Assembly: GCA_964581465.1 (NCBI GenBank)
Contig: CAZOOP010000002.1
Location: 62,001-126,000 of the forward strand
Origin: WJMB01 sp964581465
GTDB lineage: Bacteria; RBG-13-66-14
Direction of reading: 5' to 3'
DNA length: 64,000 nucleotides
Position 1 is the first letter of the stretch. Each line of letters starts with the position of its first letter. This document shows positions 42,296-52,000 of the stretch, one piece after another. Position numbers and translations under genes: made by a program. A model generated the notes under the pieces. It did not search any database. It was not told the DNA's origin and saw nothing but the letters and a program-made list of their open reading frames with translations.

Positions 42296-42719
42296 AATGA
42301 CCTTCCCTGAGAATGGCTGGAGGAGATTAGCACAGGATTTAGTCCCAGGCAAGGCTCGGGTTCGTCGGTCGGCTCTTTTGAACGGCTACCGTAGTTCGAG
42401 CGGAGGTTGCATGCGGTGCTGGGCAGTCAGTAAGCCTGGGTCGGCGAAAAAGGGGAGGGTGGCCTTGGAGAAGCAAGAGGGTTTTAGTCGTCACCATCCA
42501 CATTCTTGCTGGCAGGCAAGCAATCTTCGAAAGCCTGGACCCCTGAATGACCCGTTGCGAGGAGACCTCGGGTACTGTTGCACCGATGCTTGAGCTAGCG
42601 AAGGTGCTGTATCCTCGAGCCCGCCGGTAGTCGTTGCTGCTGACGTATCGTATCGGAATCGTTTGAGTTAGTGTTATCACCCAATTATGAACAAGCGCGA
42701 AGTATGCTCCTGGGGTAGT
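42296..42719. other. intergenic spacer, no gene seen
   Basis: No frame with a ribosome binding site. The left end of the transposase remnant may begin near 42711 (TGGGGTAGTTTA). Confidence 0.35.
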
Positions 42720-43214
42720 TTAGCGTGTTTTCGTCGTCGTGATGGTTGAATCGGAACTACCTTTCACGGATAAGAGACTGAAGTTACGCTTGAATCCTCC
42801 GTGATAGGCTTTGAGGCGGCGTTTGGCGTAGCCCCAGGAGTTCTCGATGCCGTTGATAGGCACCTTGCCATCGACCAGGGTCTTGTCGTGGTTGATGCGT
42901 TTGTGGTGAAAACCGTTGAGTGACAGCTTGTTATCGGCCTTCCAGCCGTCGAAGTTAACAATCATGCCCAGCTCGACGTTCTCCAGGATCGCACCCACCA
43001 GATGCTTGCTGTCACAGCGCTTGGGCAGGATGACGCGGACCGTCGGGAGACCGAGCCGGAACAGACGCGTTATCTCACTGCGGTTTTCCTGCAGCGGCTC
43101 GTTGCGAGGCCCCCGGGGACGATGGTTGAACAACTTGCCGCAACGCTTGCACTTACGACGTTCGTAGGCTCAGCGGTAGTTGCATCTGGGACACTTGACG
43201 TGCCGGTCCCTCAT
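42720..43214 (-). pseudogene. degraded IS1595/ISXO2-type transposase remnant
   Basis: Read from ATG 43214, the frame gives a zinc-ribbon start (C8, C11, C22, C25) as in IS1595-family transposases, but with an in-frame TGA at 43170-43172. It then carries the second catalytic Asp region (VNFDGWKADNK) and the third catalytic region with HKRINHDKTLVDGK and GIENSWGYAKRRL. The first Asp region and about 100 residues between the zinc ribbon and the core are missing, and the C-terminus is off-pattern after KAYHGG. It is therefore a nonsense-mutated, internally deleted copy. Imperfect terminal repeats may lie near 42711 and 43292, but the match is weak. Confidence 0.82.
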
Positions 43215-43544
43215 CCTGCTCCTCCCCGCCACATTGCCCCCTTTGTTGGTGGCAGGACAACATGCTTGCTCACGCCGACATAAGTACCCAACTGCAATAG
43301 CTGATGTTCATCTTATGTGATGATCCCTTGAGTTATTCCGAATGCCACTGGTTATCAGCGGTCCTGCGGCACTGAAGAGGAGGAGGATTCGCCCCAAGTC
43401 TCGTATCGGTAACTCATGACTACCTACAGGGTTATTGCGATGGGCTGTCTGGACAATATGCTTGTCCCGCGGCGGTGAGCCAGTTTCTTAAGCGTTCCCC
43501 GCCATTGATTCGATTTCGTTACTGTGCGATCCGATGCGAACCAA
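43215..43544. other. spacer beyond the transposase remnant
   Basis: No gene recognised. It may contain the right end of the insertion near 43292. The plus-strand frame beginning at 43524 is a shadow of the minus-strand gene. Confidence 0.35.
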
Positions 43545-43568
43545 ACGGGAGGGCGCGAGCCCTCCCGT
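43545..43568 (-). terminator. hairpin terminator of the motor operon
   Basis: ACGGGAGGGC / GCCCTCCCGT ten-base stem with a four-base loop (GCGA on the plus strand). On the minus strand it is followed by TTGG, giving a short GTTTGG tail. It lies about 120 bases past the stop of the FHA-like gene. Confidence 0.55.
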
Positions 43569-43685
43569 CGGTACTGCTGGTTCGTTATCCGAGATGTCCC
43601 GATACGGGGTATTAGTCCATGGACCCGTGGGTCCCGCGGTCGCTGGGACCGCGCCGCAATCCCCGCAACGGAATTCCGCTGTGGG

Positions 43686-45023
43686 TTAAGACTGCGGCTC
43701 GAGGCTGAAGGGTATTCGTACTTTGACTACCCCGTCCACCCCGAAGATGGACCAACTGTTTACAGTCGAGACGATCTCGTTGGCGAGGGCCGAGTTGCCC
43801 GTGGTGTTGCTGGCAACCGAGGCCGAGATGGCACCGTTGGTGACGGTGACGTTTAGAACGATACGCCCCGCCAGGGTGGGATTGTCACCCAGGTAACCCT
43901 GGTAGATGCGCTTGATCTGGCCGCCGCGTGAGGCGAAGAAACTGGAAACCTTCGATACGCCGGCGTCGGAGGCCGTTGTTGCGCCGGAGTCGACCTCGGT
44001 GCGGACGACAACGGGTGCCGCGCTTACTCGGGTGGGCAGGTCCCCGGACCCGATTTCACCGCTGCCGACTATCCCGGCGGTTCCAGCTCCGCCGGCCGCG
44101 AATCCGGCCGCCGCGTCACCACCGGCTCCACCGGCTCCCGCTCCGCCGCCGCTGACCGATACCGTGCCGCCCTCGCTGAACAGCGAGGTGGAACCGTCAC
44201 CGACGATGCCGGAGACGCCTCCCGCACTGGCCACGATATTGGACGTGATGGCCTGGAGCATGAAGTCGGCCGCGCCCGAACCCAGGGCCGCGCCCTGGCT
44301 GGCCGCGTCGGCCGTACCGGCGCCGCTGTCGTTGGAGCCGCTACCGCTGCCGCTGCTCTGGCTGGAGGTGTCGGCGACTACGGCTTCCTCTTCGCCTTCA
44401 CCACCATCACCGGTATCGACTACCTCGGATTCCTGGCTGACTGTGACGGTTTCCTGTTGATAGACCTGGGCTAGAATGTCTTCTTTGGAGGGTGGCTCGA
44501 CCAAGGTGGTGGCCAGGTAGAACAGGCCGCCGAGGATGGTCGAGAAGCCGAGAAAACCGGCGAAGATCTTCTGATCCGGTTCCAGCCAGCTACCAGAGGT
44601 GATACTGTCGGCCAGACGCGGCTCTCCGGCCACCTGCTTCGGCGTGGGTGTGAAGAAGCCGAAGTGGATGGTGATGTCGGAGACGCGTATTTGGCCCTTT
44701 TTCTGGCGGTCGGCGTGGAAAACATAACCGTTTCTCTGGTGGGGTAGGAACCCGCAGACCCGTAGATCGCGCAGCGAGATGGTCGAATCACCGACGTGGA
44801 TCTTGCCGTTCATTTCTTCGTCGATGAAGAAATCGTAAGCATCTCCCCGCTTGACCGCCAGGGTGTGTTTCTGCGGTGTGTTCGGATCGTGGTTGAGCAC
44901 GATATCGCAGTCCGGAGACTGCCCCACCGTGATGGTGTCGTTTTCCGGGATCAGTCGTTTGACTATCCGGTCACCTCGGGAGACCACTAAACCCAGGACC
45001 TGTTCTGAAGGTCCGTTACTCAT
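43686..45023 (-). CDS. FHA-like, single-TM, TonB/AgmX-like C-terminal protein (GltG-like architecture)
   Basis: The 445-aa protein has an N-terminal FHA-like sandwich (about 8-125; ITVGQSPDCDIVLNHD at 31-46), one TM segment (153-175) and a long Gly/Ser/Ala-rich periplasmic linker (about 205-345). Its C-terminal domain (about 365-445; IKRIYQGYLGDNPTLAGRIV) resembles the TonB-like end of AgmX/PglI proteins. FHA plus TM plus TonB-like is the order described for Myxococcus GltG. It starts four bases after an ExbD gene, in an ExbB-ExbD-ExbD-this order, so it should be the transducer driven by that motor. Its C-terminus is related in pattern to the GYF protein at 34017. Assignment is by architecture. 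Confidence 0.75.
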   Translation of the reverse strand: MSNGPSEQVLGLVVSRGDRIVKRLIPENDTITVGQSPDCDIVLNHDPNTPQKHTLAVKRGDAYDFFIDEEMNGKIHVGDSTISLRDLRVCGFLPHQRNGYVFHADRQKKGQIRVSDITIHFGFFTPTPKQVAGEPRLADSITSGSWLEPDQKIFAGFLGFSTILGGLFYLATTLVEPPSKEDILAQVYQQETVTVSQESEVVDTGDGGEGEEEAVVADTSSQSSGSGSGSNDSGAGTADAASQGAALGSGAADFMLQAITSNIVASAGGVSGIVGDGSTSLFSEGGTVSVSGGGAGAGGAGGDAAAGFAAGGAGTAGIVGSGEIGSGDLPTRVSAAPVVVRTEVDSGATTASDAGVSKVSSFFASRGGQIKRIYQGYLGDNPTLAGRIVLNVTVTNGAISASVASNTTGNSALANEIVSTVNSWSIFGVDGVVKVRIPFSLEPQS

Positions 45024-45027
45024 GTGA

Positions 45028-45576
45028 TCACTCCCCGGTTGCGTACTTCTGTAGGTTTTGGGTAGCGGCCAGCGAGATATTGAGATATCCCGAAGCCGCC
45101 GCTGTTGAGACGACGCTTTTCACGAGGCTGAACAGGTGATTTTCGTCCAGCAGGATCATAATCTTGAGTCGGTCCGCTAGTTTTTCCTCATCCTCGCCGA
45201 TGTTCGAGGCGATATTTTTTTGTTGTTCGACCGCCTCCTCCAGCACGACCTGCAGGGGCTTGATGACCAGATCGTCCGAGCCCTGGGCCTCCATGGTCGA
45301 CATGACCCGATCATCGTTAAAGAAGATCTGGTCCTGACCGATCGCCAGCCGATCGACGAAACCGGCTTCGTTTTCGTTGTCGGATTCGGGAAGCACCAGG
45401 GTGGCTTCGGTCGCCGAGAGATCGCCCTGGGTGGAGAAGGTTTTGAGCAGGAAAACCAGGATGATGGTCATCATGTCCATCATTGAGGTGATCCTCAGGC
45501 TTTCATGCTCCTCTTCGGCCCGCAGATGGTGGAGTTTAAACTTGGTTGCCTTGGTTGGTGATTGTGCGCCGGGCAT
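45028..45576 (-). CDS. ExbD/TolR-like motor protein, with conserved Asp
   Basis: The 182-aa protein has a cytosolic N-terminus, one TM segment with the proton-path aspartate D34 in SMMDMMTIILVFLL, and a periplasmic domain. With ExbB/TolQ it converts proton flow into force on a TonB-like partner. It is the second of two ExbD-like genes and sits four bases before the FHA-like transducer gene. The intact Asp suggests that this subunit carries the proton-binding site, while its sister has Asn. Myxococcus AglS and AglQ are the analogous pair. An AGGAGG-type ribosome binding site precedes it. Confidence 0.85.
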   Translation of the reverse strand: MPGAQSPTKATKFKLHHLRAEEEHESLRITSMMDMMTIILVFLLKTFSTQGDLSATEATLVLPESDNENEAGFVDRLAIGQDQIFFNDDRVMSTMEAQGSDDLVIKPLQVVLEEAVEQQKNIASNIGEDEEKLADRLKIMILLDENHLFSLVKSVVSTAAASGYLNISLAATQNLQKYATGE

Positions 45577-45599
45577 TTAACACCTCCTTTCGATCCCGG

Positions 45600-46187
45600 T
45601 TATTGCGGCACTGCGCCGCCGAAGATAACGCTGGGAAACAGTTCGGCAACATAGACCGACTGGTCCTGGTTGGGTTGGAATTCAACCCCCCATTTCTGGG
45701 CGTCGGCCACGCTTTCGATCTTTTCCTCCCGTAGGTCGCCGCGGACGGTGTCCATCAGGGTGACAACCTCGTAGAAGGGCACTTCGTCCGGTATAGCCAG
45801 GTAGATCTCCTCATGGTCGCTGTAGATGGGGATCGCATCCTTGACGTCCTCTTTGAGGACCATCTGGAGCTGATCGTAATCGTAGCGGCCGTCTTTCAAG
45901 GGGATCCAGGGCAAAAATCCCCGATCGTTGGTGATCAGGAAGCCCTTGCTGGGGTGCACGCCGACCATCAACAGGGTCTGTTGCACCCCTCCGGCGCTTC
46001 CGCCGCCACCGGCGGCGCGCGGGGGCAGGGTGACCTGAAGGGTGACGGTGGTTACGAAAACGGCCATTTTGATCAGGAACGGAATCAGGATAACCATCAG
46101 GTTCATGACCGGGATCAGGTGGTCCTCACCTCCGGCCATGGCCTGTTTTCCGCCCCTGCTTGTCGCACTGGGTCCGAGGGTCGGCAT
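45600..46187 (-). CDS. ExbD/TolR-like protein with Asn in place of the proton-path Asp
   Basis: The 195-aa protein is membrane-anchored with the TM segment HLIPVMNLMVILIPFLI; the position that is Asp in ExbD and TolR (as in the sister at 45028) is N29. After the TM comes a Gly-rich linker and a periplasmic domain with IPDEVPFYEVVTLMDTVR, which fits the ExbD C-terminal pattern. The gene starts three bases after the ExbB-like stop. It could be a structural or regulatory partner in a heterodimeric motor, or may rely on another residue. The family call is good; the consequence of Asn is inference. Confidence 0.8.
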   Translation of the reverse strand: MPTLGPSATSRGGKQAMAGGEDHLIPVMNLMVILIPFLIKMAVFVTTVTLQVTLPPRAAGGGGSAGGVQQTLLMVGVHPSKGFLITNDRGFLPWIPLKDGRYDYDQLQMVLKEDVKDAIPIYSDHEEIYLAIPDEVPFYEVVTLMDTVRGDLREEKIESVADAQKWGVEFQPNQDQSVYVAELFPSVIFGGAVPQ

Positions 46188-46190
46188 AGG

Positions 46191-46814
46191 CTACCCCTTC
46201 ATGGCCACGATCAGGTTGGTGATCTTCACGGTGTATTGGTCGATATCCGAGATGATCTTCTTGGTCTTGCCCTTGATGATGGAGGCGATCAGGATTGTCG
46301 GAACGGCCACCGTCAGACCGAACATGGTCGTGAGCATAGCCTTACTGATACCCTCGGCCAGCATCTGGGCCTGATCTTGACCCGACACTGCGCCCAGGGA
46401 TTCGAAGGCTTCCATCAGACCGGCGATCGTTCCCAACAGGCCCAACAGGGTTGCGATCTGGGAGAGCATGTCCAGATAGCTGGTGCGTTTTTCCAGCTCC
46501 GGAATGACCTCCAGCGTTTTGGCGTCGGCCGCGACCTGCATGTCGCGACCCGTGCCGGAGTGGTTCTTGAGAACCTCCCGCAGGACGCGCGCCAAGGCGG
46601 CGTTACTGGTGTTGCACAGGGCGATGGCCCGCTCCATGTTCCTGCTTTGGATCAGCTTCTCCAGCTCGGCGATGAATGTCTTGGTGTTGATCGACGAGCG
46701 GATGAGGACGAACCAGAGCCGCTCCAGCATGATCGCCACACTGAAGACCAGGACGGCGAGGATGATCCACATGAACTCGCCACCCAGGGTGAAGTCTTGG
46801 AATAGCTTGCCCAT
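46191..46814 (-). CDS. ExbB/TolQ/MotA-family proton channel protein (AglR-like)
   Basis: The 207-aa inner-membrane protein has three TM segments (about 11-33, 114-138, 160-182) and the family loop patterns LLGLLGTIAGLMEAF and MLTTMFGLTVAVPTILIA. It forms the pentameric stator of Tol, Exb and gliding motors. It is first in a four-gene set with two ExbD-like proteins and a TonB-like transducer. An AGGAG ribosome binding site precedes the ATG. In Myxococcus, AglR with AglQ and AglS drives gliding through GltG and GltJ; here the same cast is present. Tol-Pal or TonB uptake is the alternative, but no tolB, pal or TonB receptor is adjacent. Confidence 0.88.
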   Translation of the reverse strand: MGKLFQDFTLGGEFMWIILAVLVFSVAIMLERLWFVLIRSSINTKTFIAELEKLIQSRNMERAIALCNTSNAALARVLREVLKNHSGTGRDMQVAADAKTLEVIPELEKRTSYLDMLSQIATLLGLLGTIAGLMEAFESLGAVSGQDQAQMLAEGISKAMLTTMFGLTVAVPTILIASIIKGKTKKIISDIDQYTVKITNLIVAMKG

Positions 46815-47543
46815 AGGCTCCTTTCGGTTGGCAGGTACCGCATGGTTGGGTGTCGTCGGCTACGCCGCAAGGCGTATGCCGCTGGCCGAGCCCCGTGGTT
46901 TGGGGGCTCAGCGTTGAGTAAAACCTGTGTTATCGGGGCATATACCCGGAATGGTCTTTGGGTTGCAGGGGGGTGTCTAGTGGTTGCCGGGTTATTTGGG
47001 GTCGGGGTTCCCCGTGGCGCGTCTGGCCGGTTGGTCGCTTGAGTGGTCGCTTGAGTGGGGTTGTTTGGGCGTGGCTGTGAGTCAAGCCGGTTTACAAAAC
47101 CAGGGCAGAGGAAATCAGGCAGGCCTGATTCGGCTGTTTGGCTGACGTCCGCTCCGAGTGCTGCTCGTACTTCGGTGCAAGACGTCGGGCCATCCCGCAG
47201 CGAGAGCGTGTAGATCTTGCGGTTGCGGATCGGCGCTGGTTGCTCCCATGTCAAGACTCATTGGGAGGTGAAACAAACAGGCAATAGCTTTAGATCGCCT
47301 TACCAAGTATACCAGGTATATTTCATCTGGACGGACGCAGGAAGGGCAATTGTATTTAAGCGGATGCCAAGAGAGATTGATCCCGTCGAGCTGTATTCAC
47401 CGCCACACTTAATCCACCGGTTCTGTGTCGAATCGGTGCGACTCATCTTGTTCAATTGCCCCGCCCAATGAAGATGTTCGTTCATGAGAGGTTTCCGATG
47501 ACACGGTGAATGCAATCGCGGTTGAGCGGCTCGCGGTATCTTC
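46815..47543. other. intergenic region upstream of the motor operon
   Basis: No gene seen. Two small hairpins lie close to the ExbB-like start: TACGCC-GCAA-GGCGTA (46861-46876) and GAGCCCC / GGGGCTC (46888-46909). They would be in the leader or promoter of the motor operon. Frames at 47115-47306 and 47217-47515 lack signals. Confidence 0.4.
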
Positions 47544-47969
47544 TTAACGTTCGATGAGCATGATGATCGTCGCCGTGAGCAGGGCTGCGCCGGCGGTCCC
47601 GGCCAGCCAGTTGGCGTTTAGGCGCTCGGTGTTGGAGTCCATGTATCCGGCGGTCAGGCCGGCGGCGATACCGGCGCCGGTGGTCAGCCAGATCAGCGGG
47701 TTCTGAATCGAGCCTGTGCTGAAGCCCAAGCCCTCTTCGAATTCTTCCTTATCTATGGGATTGAGAATCTGACTCTCGTAGGTCTGGCGCAGCATCACCA
47801 TCTCGAACTCGGGCTCGGTGCGGTAGAGGAAGCTGATGGCCTGGGGCACCGGCGGTCGGGCGGTGATATCGATGTCTGTGATCTCGACGAACTCGTCGTC
47901 CTGGGCCGTAGCGGCACCAGCGAGAATCACGAAAACTATCGGTATCAGGATGATGATGCGTTTGATCAT
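47544..47969 (-). CDS. small secreted protein with two C-terminal hydrophobic segments
   Basis: A 141-aa protein from ATG 47969; upstream codons to 48038 are not signal-like. Signal MIKRIIILIPIVFVILAGAATAQ is cut near 22. The middle is charged (FEMVMLRQTYESQ). Two glycine-rich hydrophobic hairpin segments end the protein (IWLTTGAGIAAGLTAGY and WLAGTAGAALLTATIIML). It is not a recognised family. It lies between the motor genes and the TPR genes on the same strand and may be an envelope component of the same system. Confidence 0.7.
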   Translation of the reverse strand: MIKRIIILIPIVFVILAGAATAQDDEFVEITDIDITARPPVPQAISFLYRTEPEFEMVMLRQTYESQILNPIDKEEFEEGLGFSTGSIQNPLIWLTTGAGIAAGLTAGYMDSNTERLNANWLAGTAGAALLTATIIMLIER

Positions 47970-48271
47970 GGTTCCGGCCGCCTTGGATGGGGTCGGGGCG
48001 TCAATCTCTACGAGAATCTCTACGAGAAAGAAAAGCAAGAGTCGAAAAGGCGGGAGTCAGTATGGCGCTTGAGCTGAGGGGCCTCGCTTGGATGTAGGAC
48101 CTCCGTTGTCCGGCGGCCGGGTGCCGGACCGGCGGGTTTGGCGTCGTTTTAACACGTGTATGGGTGCCGGATACTAGATACGTCCGGCCAAGCACCTCTA
48201 TAGAATAGTACACTCGGGGCTCGAACGACAAGTCGATCGGTAGAAATGTACCCGGGAAAGCAAGCATATCG

Positions 48272-48943
48272 CTAACAACCGCCGGTATCGGTGATAACCG
48301 TGGTCGGGACGCTCTCGCCACCCTCGCCGATCAGGCGGTACTCGGCGTGGAAGCGCAGACCGTAGTTGTTGGGGTCTTCCTTGAGATCGTTGCGGCTCCA
48401 GACGGCGAAGACGTTGTCGCCGACCTGGATGTACTCGGTGACGTCGAGGGGTCCGGCGGTTTCCTGCCAGTCGTCGTCGCCGACCTCGTCGCGGGTGACC
48501 TCCTGGCCGTTGACGTAGAAGATGTAGTCGTCGTTGGCGGTGAGCCAGACGTAGATTTTTTCCTGGCGTTCGTCCTCGTCGATGAGTCGGCGGGGCAAGC
48601 CGAAGCGGCGGCGGAAGTAGACCTCGGAGGCGTAACCGCTCCAGATCCACTCGGCTTCCGCGTTGGGCCAGCCCATCAGCTCGGCGTTGGCGGCGGAGAC
48701 GCCGTCCTCGAAGTAACCGCCCTGGGCGGTGTTCCAGGCGGCATCATCGAAGCCGGGTTGAGTCCACTCCAAGCTTCCGCCTTGGGGGGCGGCGCTGACC
48801 AGCCAGGCCGAGTTGCGGGCCTGCTGTTGCTCATAGGTCAGGGTTTGCTCGTCCTGGGCCACGCTGTAATGCAGGACGAAGGGTCCCACCAGCAGGAAGG
48901 CGGTCAGGATGATTATGCCGCGTAGGCTTTTCGTCAGCGACAT
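48272..48943 (-). CDS. secreted beta-sandwich (galactose-binding-like) protein
   Basis: The 223-aa protein has a signal peptide (about 1-29, ending near HYSVAQ). The mature part has the jelly-roll pattern common to carbohydrate-binding domains: VYFRRRFGL, IYVWLTANDDYIFYVNGQEV, and DVTEYIQVGDNVFAVWSRN. Such folds can bind sugars or act as structural modules. The chain ends in Thr-Gly-Gly-Cys, an unpaired C-terminal cysteine that is unusual for a periplasmic protein. It lies about 100 bases downstream of the large TPR lipoprotein in transcription order and could bind cell-surface or matrix glycan. Confidence 0.72.
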   Translation of the reverse strand: MSLTKSLRGIIILTAFLLVGPFVLHYSVAQDEQTLTYEQQQARNSAWLVSAAPQGGSLEWTQPGFDDAAWNTAQGGYFEDGVSAANAELMGWPNAEAEWIWSGYASEVYFRRRFGLPRRLIDEDERQEKIYVWLTANDDYIFYVNGQEVTRDEVGDDDWQETAGPLDVTEYIQVGDNVFAVWSRNDLKEDPNNYGLRFHAEYRLIGEGGESVPTTVITDTGGC

Positions 48944-49044
48944 CGTTGTCTCCGGCGGCTGAAAGCGGTTGACGGGTTCAAGCTGTGGTGATTGCGGCGC
49001 AGTCGCTCCGCGACATATGCCGGGAGGTTTCCGAATGGCGGGGT

Positions 49045-52000
49045 CTAGCTCTCCGCCGGTGCCTCATCTTCGGTGACGGGTTCCTCGGTGGTTTCGTCGG
49101 GGACGGTCTCGTCCGGCGTTTCGTCCGGGGTCTCGTCGAGAGCGGTTTCTTCAGTTGTTTCTTCAACCTCGGTATCTTCGGTGTCCGCGGTGTCTTCCAC
49201 CGTGTCATCAGGTGTGTCTTCGGTGGTTTCCTCGGTTGATTCGCCGTCGGTGGTTTCTTCGGTCGTTTCGTCCGGAGTCTCACCGTCGGAGGATTCACCG
49301 TCCACCGTTTCGTCCGGAGTCTCACCGTCGGGGGATTCACCGTCCACCGTTTCGTCAACGGTCTCGTCTGTCGTTTCAGTTTCCGGTGGCGGTTCGGGTT
49401 CGCTCATCCCGGCGATGTCCACGGTTTGCGAGTAGATCACCGCGCCCTCGAGCTCCCAGATGCTGGCGCCGTTGTTGTCGATACCGGTCTTCTCGCCTAT
49501 CGGCGGGTACTGCATATACTTGGCCGGCACCAGGTCGACCAGGCGCTCCATCGACTTGTCGACCCATTCGTTTTGCACGGAGGTTTTTTCCGCTTGGGAG
49601 ATGATCGTCTCGTAGGTTTCCACGGCCTGGTCGCGGCCTGCCGCCTGGGCCTCCTGCTGCATGGTCATCAGGATGGTGTCCACAGCGGTCAGGTAGGCCT
49701 CGAACATATAAGGGTCGCTGTCGGCCAGGGCGTTGATCTCTTCCATGTCGAAGCTCATCTGGGCCACGGTGAGGTAGTAGTTCTCGAATACCTGACCGCG
49801 CATGTAGGCGGCGCCGAAGCTGACCTCGGGGTCGGTTGATTTGGTGGCCCGGGCGAAGATCTCGGCCAATTCGTTACGCAGGGCCGTCTTGCGCTGGAAG
49901 TCCTCGATCAGCGGGCTGATCTCCCCGGCGACGGCCATGTCGATGTCACGGATTGTGCCGTTGAGTCTGAGGTCGATATATTCATCCTCGAAAAGCATCT
50001 CGCCGATGGTGAAGTAGGCCTTGGCGGGGATGTTGGGATCGATGACCACGTCCTCTTTGGCGTTGTACTCCTCGAACTTGTTGACCGTGGTCATCAGCAA
50101 CTCGCGCCCGGCCTCGCGCTGGCCCAGCTCGAGCATCGCCGTGGCGGCCCGGTAGTAGGAGTCGACCAGCTCGTTGGGATCGGCGGTGTCCTCGTAGGTT
50201 TCGGCGTAGCGGGTGAAGATGCGGGCCGAGTTTTCCCAGTCCTCCTGGTTTTCGTAGCACAGGCCGGCCCGGTAGAGGGCGTAGGGCTCTTTGGGGCTTT
50301 CGATGTCGTTTTCCAGCACCGATTCGAAGGTGCGCGCCGCGCTGGCCCACTCCTCCATTTCGTAGTAGCACATCGCCTGGGTGTAGATGGCCGTGTCGAT
50401 CTCCGGATGGTCGGGGAAGTTCTCGACGATCTCGCCGCAGGCCTCCGCCGCCTTGGGGTAATCCTTGAGGATGTCGTAATAGATGTTAACGGCCTTGCCG
50501 AAGGCGGTGAAGGAAACCTCGGGGTTGGTGGTGAAGTTGTCACGGGCCACCTGGAGATAACCCAGCGCCGATTCCTCGTACTGGGCGCGGACCTCGGGCG
50601 GTATCTCGGTGCCCTCGACCTCTTCGTACTCGGGCTCGTTGATCTCCTGGCTGATCAGATCGGAGTTGGCGGCGTTGGCCAGGGCGGTCTTCTCCACCTC
50701 GGAGCCGACCTCGGCATACTCGGCGGCGCGGCGGAACCATTCGGCCGCGTTGCGGAAGTAGTGCTGCTGATACCAGCTCTCGGCGACCTTCATCGAAACG
50801 GCCGAGCGGGTGATAGCGCTGGGGTTCTCGTCGTAGTTGGGTATATCGGGCAACTCCAGGACGCTTTCGTAGGCCGCGCGGCCACCGTCGAAGCAGTCGT
50901 AGGCCATCATGAAGCGGGCTTCCCAGTTCAACAGCTCCGCCGGGTCGCGCTTGACCTCGCCTTCGGTCACGCCGTTGGGGAAACGCGAGCCGTACTCTCG
51001 GGCGGCGAAGATGTACTTCTTGACGATTTCGGGCAGGGCGTCGTGGGGATTGGCCGCCGGAACCTTGGCGCGAAGCTGCTCGTTGGTCAGCTCGTCCATG
51101 TTCTGAATGGTCTTGCCGGCGGTGTCGGCCTCCATGCGCTCCTTGGCCGGGGTCAGATAGTTGCCGGCGGCGTTCCAGAGGCTGATCTCATTGTAGTCGG
51201 TCTTCTCGTAGAGGAAAACGGTCTGCACGAAGTTGTCGCCGGCGAGTTCGAAGTTGCCCTGCCCGGCGTCCAGCGCCATCGCCAGGTAGAAGTTGGCCTC
51301 GTAGGCGTGCTCTTCCAGCGGATAATCCTCGAGGTAGCGGGAGAAGACGTCGATGATCTGCTGCCAGAGATCGAGCTGCTGCGATTCGGGCATCTCCGGG
51401 TTTTGGACGATTTTGGTGTAGGTGTAGGCGCCGACGTTGAAGAGGTTCAGAGCCAGCACCTCGCGGGCGTTGGCCATGGCCTCCGGGTTGTCCTTGTTGG
51501 CCTCGTACCAGGCCGAGCCTTCTTCGTAGCGGTCGACGAAGCGTGCCCGGGCTTCGTTCTGCATGTCGCGGATCCGGGCCTGTTCCTGCTGGATCCAGAG
51601 CTGCTCACCTTCGGTGGCGTCGGCGGTGCCGCCGATGGAGTTGTACCAGCGCTCGTAGTCCTCGATAATCTTGGCGAAGACCTTCACCGCGTCGGGGGCG
51701 TTGGGGTAGATATCGCAGTAGTATTCGCGCAGAGCGATGGATTGCGGATACCAACTGTTGTCGATGTAGAGCTGGATGGACTTTTTGATGATATCCGGCG
51801 CGTAGCTGTTGCCGAGCAGGTTGTTGGATTCCAGGTAGCCGGCCAGGGCGTCGGGACCGGTGTACCAGACGGCTCCGTTGACGGTATCGTAGTCGAAGAG
51901 CTGCTTCTCCTCGTCACCCTCGCGGATCATCGCCGGCATCATGCTGGTGGCCACCAGATCGTAGGCCTCGATGCGGTACTTCTCCACCTGGAGGTTGTCC

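Noticed and set aside
43170..43172. TGA in the transposase remnant as a selenocysteine codon, since a SelA-like gene is present
   Set aside because: No reason for Sec at this site, no hairpin checked as SECIS-like, and the gene also has a large internal deletion, so a nonsense mutation is simpler.
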